Source of the DNA: DATATV01 sp035551355
GTDB lineage: Bacteria > Actinomycetota > Actinomycetes > Mycobacteriales > Pseudonocardiaceae
NCBI GenBank assembly: GCA_035551355.1
Contig: DASZNF010000007.1
Span: 1-27,921 of the forward strand
DNA: 27,921 nt
Direction: 5' to 3'
The notes beneath the pieces were generated by a model, which worked only from the letters and a program-made list of their open reading frames with translations, searched no databases and was not told the origin of the DNA. The position numbers were made by a program, and so were the translations under genes. Shown here in pieces: positions 24,467 through 27,921 of the stretch. Within the stretch, counting starts at the first letter, position 1. Each line of letters begins with the position of its first letter.

Positions 24467-24530
24467 ATGGCCCGTATCGAATCCAGTCCCAGCACCTGAC
24501 ATGACCGACGGGGAAATGGCGGTGCCCTGA
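24467..24530 (+). promoter_or_regulatory. Two tiny leader ORFs before the glycosyltransferase unit
   Basis: ATG 24467, with AGGGGG (24456-24461) at ideal spacing, opens a ten-codon frame (MARIESSPST) ending at 24499. One base later ATG 24501 opens a nine-codon frame (MTDGEMAVP) whose TGA (24528-24530) overlaps the ATG of the next ORF. Only the first has its own ribosome-binding site. Confidence 0.35.
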
Positions 24531-24778
24531 TGGCTGCGCCGTATCCGGAGGGCGGGACGACCCAGCTCGCGGCCGCCTCCGCCGAGGAGCAGGCTAATGG
24601 GCATCCGGTGCTGGCGTTAATGACTCCGCCGGCGCTTTCCCACACCCCGGTCCCGGCTCCGGCCGCGCCAGCCGGCCTGGCGATGCGGCCGCCCAGCTCC
24701 GCGGCGGCGGGGCGCAGAGTCGCCCAGCTCATCCCGTACGGGACGGGAACCGACGCCGTCTGGTCTTGCCGCGCATGA
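24530..24778 (+). CDS. Small Ala/Pro-rich ORF coupled to the glycosyltransferase
   Basis: This 82-residue frame resembles no family I know. It is rich in Ala and Pro (PVPAPAAPAGLAM), has no membrane segment, and ends in WSCRA. Its ATG overlaps the stop of a tiny leader ORF (TGATG), and its TGA overlaps the ATG of the GT-C gene (ATGA). The GT-C gene has no ribosome-binding site of its own, which argues that this frame is translated. It contains a TTA leucine codon at 24617, rare in such genomes and often a sign of bldA-dependent control. Codon use is less biased than in neighbouring genes, so it could be a leader rather than a functional protein. Confidence 0.45.
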   Translation: MAAPYPEGGTTQLAAASAEEQANGHPVLALMTPPALSHTPVPAPAAPAGLAMRPPSSAAAGRRVAQLIPYGTGTDAVWSCRA

Positions 24779-26712
24779 CGACGATCCGCCAGGACCCGCC
24801 ACTCGACCCCGAGTTCCCGGCTGGGCCCGGATTCCCCGTTGAGCCCAGCCTGCCCGCCGGCCTGGAGATTCCCGCGGACCTGAGGCCGCCCATCGACGCC
24901 GCCACCGCGGCCGCCTGGCGACGCCAGCTCCGCTGGGCCCTCGACGCCGCTCCCGTGCCCGGCACCCCCGATACGGTGTCCGGTACCCCCGCGCCGGTCC
25001 CGCCCGCTCCGGTCCTGCGGGCCGCCCGCCATGAATTCGCCGGGACCCAGCAGGCCGGCCTGGCGGCCATGATCAGGCTCACCGGCGCGCCGTCCGTGCC
25101 CGAGATCCGGCCCCGCTGGATCCAGCCTGCGTCCGCGATCGCGCCGCCTGCTCAGGCCAGGCCTGCGCCCGCCATCGCGCCGGCGCCGTCACCCGCCCCG
25201 GGCGCCCGGCGCTTCGCGCACCTGCCCCGGCTGCTGTGGCTCGTCGCCATCCTGGCCATGCAGGCGGCCCTGTCCGGGCGGCTGATCGCCGGCCGGACCG
25301 CGTTCAACGACGAGGCCCTGTACCTGTGGGCTGGCCGTGTCGAGTGGTCGCACTGGCTGCATGGCACTCCCGTGCCCTACTTCCAGACCTACTTCTCGGG
25401 CGCTCCCGTCGTCTACCCGCCGCTTGGCGCGCTGGCCAACGCCGTCGGCGGCCTGACCGGCGCGCGGATTCTGTCGTTGCTGTTCATGATGGGCGCCACC
25501 GTCCTGCTGTGGAGCACCGTGACCCGGCTGTTCGGCTGGCGGGCCGCCGCCTTCGGGGCCGGGCTATGGGTCATGCTCGGCCCCACCCAGCACCTGGGCG
25601 CTTACGCCACCTACGACGCGATGGCCCTGTTTCTGGTTGCGCTGGCCGCCTGGTGCGCCACCGGCAGCCGGGACCAGGAGGACGCCACCGGCTGGATGCT
25701 GGCCGCGGCGGGCGCCCTGGCCCTGGCCAACGCGACCAAGTACGCCTCGGCATTGTTCGACCCGGTAGTGATCGCCCTGGCGGTGACCAGCGCCTGGCCC
25801 GGTCCCGGCGGCAAGATCGCGATCCGTCGCGGCACGTTCCTGACCGCCTGCGCCGCCGGGGCCATCACCCTGATGCTGCGCTTCGGCGGCTCGCTCTACC
25901 TGCGCGGCATCGCGCAGACCACCCTGACCAGGGCCGGCAATACCAGCCGCGTCCTCACCGTACTCGGCCAGTCCTGGGCCTGGATCGGCGTGGTCGTGGT
26001 GATCGGCGCGATAGGCATCGCGCTGAGCTGGCGCGGACCGGCCCGGCTGACGGTGACGCTGCTGGCCCTCGCCGCGCTGCTGGTGCCGGCCGAGCAGGCC
26101 AGGATCCACACCACCACGTCGCTGAACAAGCACGTGGACTTCGGTGCCTGGTTCGCGGCCATGGCCGCCGGCTATGCGCTCAGCAGGCTGGTCGCGCTGA
26201 TCCGGCCCCGGCTGGTCAGGATCACCGCCGTGGCGGCGGCCGCGGGCGGCGTGCTGGCCTCCGCCCAGGTCGGCGCGGTACAGGCCCGCGACATGCTGTT
26301 CGGGTACTGGGGCAACGAGGCCCCGCTCATCACCGCGCTGCGCCCGCTGACCAGCCACGGCGGGCAGTTCCTGGCCGAGGGCCAGTACATCCCGGTCTAT
26401 TACCTGCCCGGCAGCCGGTGGCAGAACTGGTCCAACACCCGCAGCGTCCGCATCCCGGGCGGGTCCACCATCAGCGGCCCGGTCGGCAGCCAGGGCAATC
26501 CGGCTACTTACCAGATGCTGATCAGCGCGCACTACTTCGCCGTCGTCCTGCTCACCAGCACCGACACCATCTCGCTCGACCAGGCCATTGCCCGCGACCT
26601 GGCCCAGAACCCCGGCTATCACATCGCCGCCCATATCCCGTTCGGCCCGGGCCGCAACGGCCACTACACCATCTGGGTCTGGCGGCCAGGGAGCAGGCCT
26701 TCCGCGCCATGA
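24775..26712 (+). CDS. GT-C fold membrane glycosyltransferase (GT39/ArnT-like)
   Basis: This 645-residue protein begins with a 150-residue Pro/Ala-rich cytoplasmic extension and continues with about ten membrane segments, the first at 152-168. FNDEALYLWAG (177-187), right after the first segment, carries the Asp-Glu pair that is catalytic in GT-C enzymes of the PMT/ArnT type, and PPLGALANAVGG follows in the first external loop. The C-terminal 130 residues form a soluble domain outside the membrane. It should transfer a sugar from a polyprenyl phosphate carrier at the outer face. ATG 24775 was chosen for the ATGA overlap with the small upstream ORF. The downstream GT2 gene overlaps its stop by ATGA. 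Donor and acceptor are unknown. Confidence 0.83.
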   Translation: MTTIRQDPPLDPEFPAGPGFPVEPSLPAGLEIPADLRPPIDAATAAAWRRQLRWALDAAPVPGTPDTVSGTPAPVPPAPVLRAARHEFAGTQQAGLAAMIRLTGAPSVPEIRPRWIQPASAIAPPAQARPAPAIAPAPSPAPGARRFAHLPRLLWLVAILAMQAALSGRLIAGRTAFNDEALYLWAGRVEWSHWLHGTPVPYFQTYFSGAPVVYPPLGALANAVGGLTGARILSLLFMMGATVLLWSTVTRLFGWRAAAFGAGLWVMLGPTQHLGAYATYDAMALFLVALAAWCATGSRDQEDATGWMLAAAGALALANATKYASALFDPVVIALAVTSAWPGPGGKIAIRRGTFLTACAAGAITLMLRFGGSLYLRGIAQTTLTRAGNTSRVLTVLGQSWAWIGVVVVIGAIGIALSWRGPARLTVTLLALAALLVPAEQARIHTTTSLNKHVDFGAWFAAMAAGYALSRLVALIRPRLVRITAVAAAAGGVLASAQVGAVQARDMLFGYWGNEAPLITALRPLTSHGGQFLAEGQYIPVYYLPGSRWQNWSNTRSVRIPGGSTISGPVGSQGNPATYQMLISAHYFAVVLLTSTDTISLDQAIARDLAQNPGYHIAAHIPFGPGRNGHYTIWVWRPGSRPSAP

Positions 26713-27921
26713 GCATCGTCACCGTCGGCCGCCATCGTTACGGGGCTATCGTCCAGGCCCCGCCTACCGAAGCCGAGAAGTACAGCTACCTGACCAGATC
26801 CCTGCCGTACCTGGCGGTCAGCATGACCATCGCGTTCCTGGCCGCGTTCACCAGCCAGCTCATGTTCGAGATCAACAGCCAGCTGTGGTTCTTCGGCGTC
26901 TTCACCTTCATCGGCGCCGTGGCGTTCGCCATGTCGATGCCGCTCGGACTGACCGGCCGCGGCTTCGACATCTCCCTGCACCGGCAGCAGGTGGACTCAT
27001 GGCGGCCAGCTCACTATCCCGACGTGGACATCCTGCTGCCCTGCTGCGGAGAACCGCTCGCCGTTTTGCGCAACACCTGGGCCGCCGTGTCTGACCTGGT
27101 CGCGGCCTACCCCGGCCGGGCCGTAGCCTACGTGCTGGACGACGCAGCCGACCCGGATGCCGAGCGCGCGGCAGCCAGCCTGGGCCTTGGCTACGTGCTC
27201 CGGCCTAACCGGGGCGAGCACAAGAAGTCCGGCAACCTGCGTTACGCCTTCGCACATACCCGGGGCGAGTTCTTTGTCATTCTCGACGCCGATTTCGCGC
27301 CCAGGACCGACTTCCTGGCCGAGACCCTGCCGTACTTCGAGGACTCCCGCATCGCCATCGTGCAGACACCCCAGTACTTCCGCACCGACGCCAGGCAGAC
27401 CTGGGTCGAGAGCGCGGCCGGCGCCATCCAGGAACTGTTCTACCGGGCTATCCAGGTGGGCCGCGACCGGCTCGGCGCCTCCATCTGCGTCGGCACCTGC
27501 GCGGTGTACCGGCGCCAGGCGCTGGCCCCGCAGGGCGGCACCACGCTGATCCCCTACGCCGAGGACGTGCACACCGGCCTGGACGTGCGGAGGGCCGGCT
27601 GGGACCTGGTGTACGTGCCGGTCATCCTGGCCACCGGGATGTGCCCGACGGGCCTTAACGCCTTCTTCCGCCAGCAGTACCGGTGGTGCACCGGGTCCAC
27701 CAGCACCGTGCTCAGCTCGCGGCTCTGGACGGTGCCCATGACCATTCCGGCCCGGCTGACCTACATTTCCGGTTTCTGCTACTACCTGTTCACGGGCCTG
27801 AGCGTGTTCGTCATCCCGGTGATCCCGATCCTGCTGCTCCTGCTCCGGCCCTACAGCATCACGCCCGTGAACTCCACCCTGATCGTCGTGGCCATGATCA
27901 CCAGCATGACGGTGCTGCCGC
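26709..27921 (+). CDS. Cellulose-synthase-like GT2 glycosyltransferase, 3' end outside window
   Basis: 404 codons are visible and the frame is open to the window end. Two membrane segments lie near residues 37-52 and 60-76. The GT2 catalytic domain follows: VDILLPCCGEP, VLDDAAD, LDADFAP (DxD), ICVGTCAVYRR, YAEDVHTG (the TED position) and QQYRW (QxxRW). Further membrane segments then begin (LLLLLLRPY). This is the processive BcsA/cellulose-synthase pattern, so it should polymerise a sugar from a nucleotide donor and extrude the chain. The ATG overlaps the GT-C stop (ATGA). The sugar cannot be told; a PilZ domain or other C-terminal part would lie beyond the window. Confidence 0.9.
   Translation, partial: MSIVTVGRHRYGAIVQAPPTEAEKYSYLTRSLPYLAVSMTIAFLAAFTSQLMFEINSQLWFFGVFTFIGAVAFAMSMPLGLTGRGFDISLHRQQVDSWRPAHYPDVDILLPCCGEPLAVLRNTWAAVSDLVAAYPGRAVAYVLDDAADPDAERAAASLGLGYVLRPNRGEHKKSGNLRYAFAHTRGEFFVILDADFAPRTDFLAETLPYFEDSRIAIVQTPQYFRTDARQTWVESAAGAIQELFYRAIQVGRDRLGASICVGTCAVYRRQALAPQGGTTLIPYAEDVHTGLDVRRAGWDLVYVPVILATGMCPTGLNAFFRQQYRWCTGSTSTVLSSRLWTVPMTIPARLTYISGFCYYLFTGLSVFVIPVIPILLLLLRPYSITPVNSTLIVVAMITSMTVLP

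Noticed and set aside
1..27921. RNA genes, CRISPR arrays, insertion sequences or phage genes
   Set aside because: I saw no tRNA or rRNA signature, no spaced direct repeats, no transposase or integrase motif and no terminal inverted repeats in the window.

Overview
This window is a GC-rich actinobacterial chromosome segment. Third codon positions are almost all G or C, GTG and TTG starts are common, and genes are joined by 1 to 4 nt stop/start overlaps. Gene content (NmrA/HxlR pair, Pls/PosA-type synthetase, DHA2 exporter, IclR/SSS/D-aminoacylase cluster) suggests a Pseudonocardiales-like organism such as Amycolatopsis or a relative; that placement is inference. I see no rRNA, tRNA, CRISPR array, transposase or phage gene.

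Left part (1-4980). A divergent quinone-stress pair (NAD(P)H-binding QorB-like reductase and QorR-like HxlR regulator) shares a short intergenic palindrome. It is followed by a patatin-like lipase, a class I/II aminotransferase, a two-gene unit (four-segment membrane protein plus winged-helix regulator) driven by a promoter embedded in an 18-bp inverted repeat, and a VOC/glyoxalase-fold protein.

Middle part (4987-12439). This looks like a catabolic regulon for N-acylated D-amino acids. A leftward operon (SSS symporter, IclR regulator, cysteine-rich TIM-barrel-like protein) is fully coupled by 4-nt overlaps. A rightward operon (D-aminoacylase, D-serine dehydratase/D-threonine aldolase-like PLP enzyme) diverges from it. 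A PfkB sugar kinase converges on its end. Two dyads in the divergent intergenic region are candidate IclR operators. A sugar kinase and a glycosidase-like protein beside the D-amino-acid enzymes suggest the substrate may be a sugar conjugate.

Right-middle part (12528-22408). A Pls/PosA-family non-ribosomal peptide synthetase (A domain, carrier domain, long membrane/hexapeptide-repeat C-terminus) has an A-domain pocket resembling lysine-type pockets. It overlaps an M1-type zinc aminopeptidase gene, and a DHA2 exporter diverges from it. The three together resemble a poly(basic amino acid) biosynthesis, export and trimming locus. A membrane-anchored alpha/beta hydrolase converges on the exporter with a 68-nt overlap. 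Then comes one uninterrupted reading frame that joins a ketopantoate-reductase-like domain to a two-domain thiosulfate sulfurtransferase.

Right edge (22507-27921). A proline/alanine-rich single-pass membrane protein diverges from a GT-C type membrane glycosyltransferase, which is coupled to a cellulose-synthase-like GT2 enzyme that runs off the window. The roughly 300-nt divergent region between them is relatively AT-rich, carries an 8-bp dyad, and leads into a chain of tiny coupled ORFs before the glycosyltransferase. This looks like the start of a cell-surface glycan locus.
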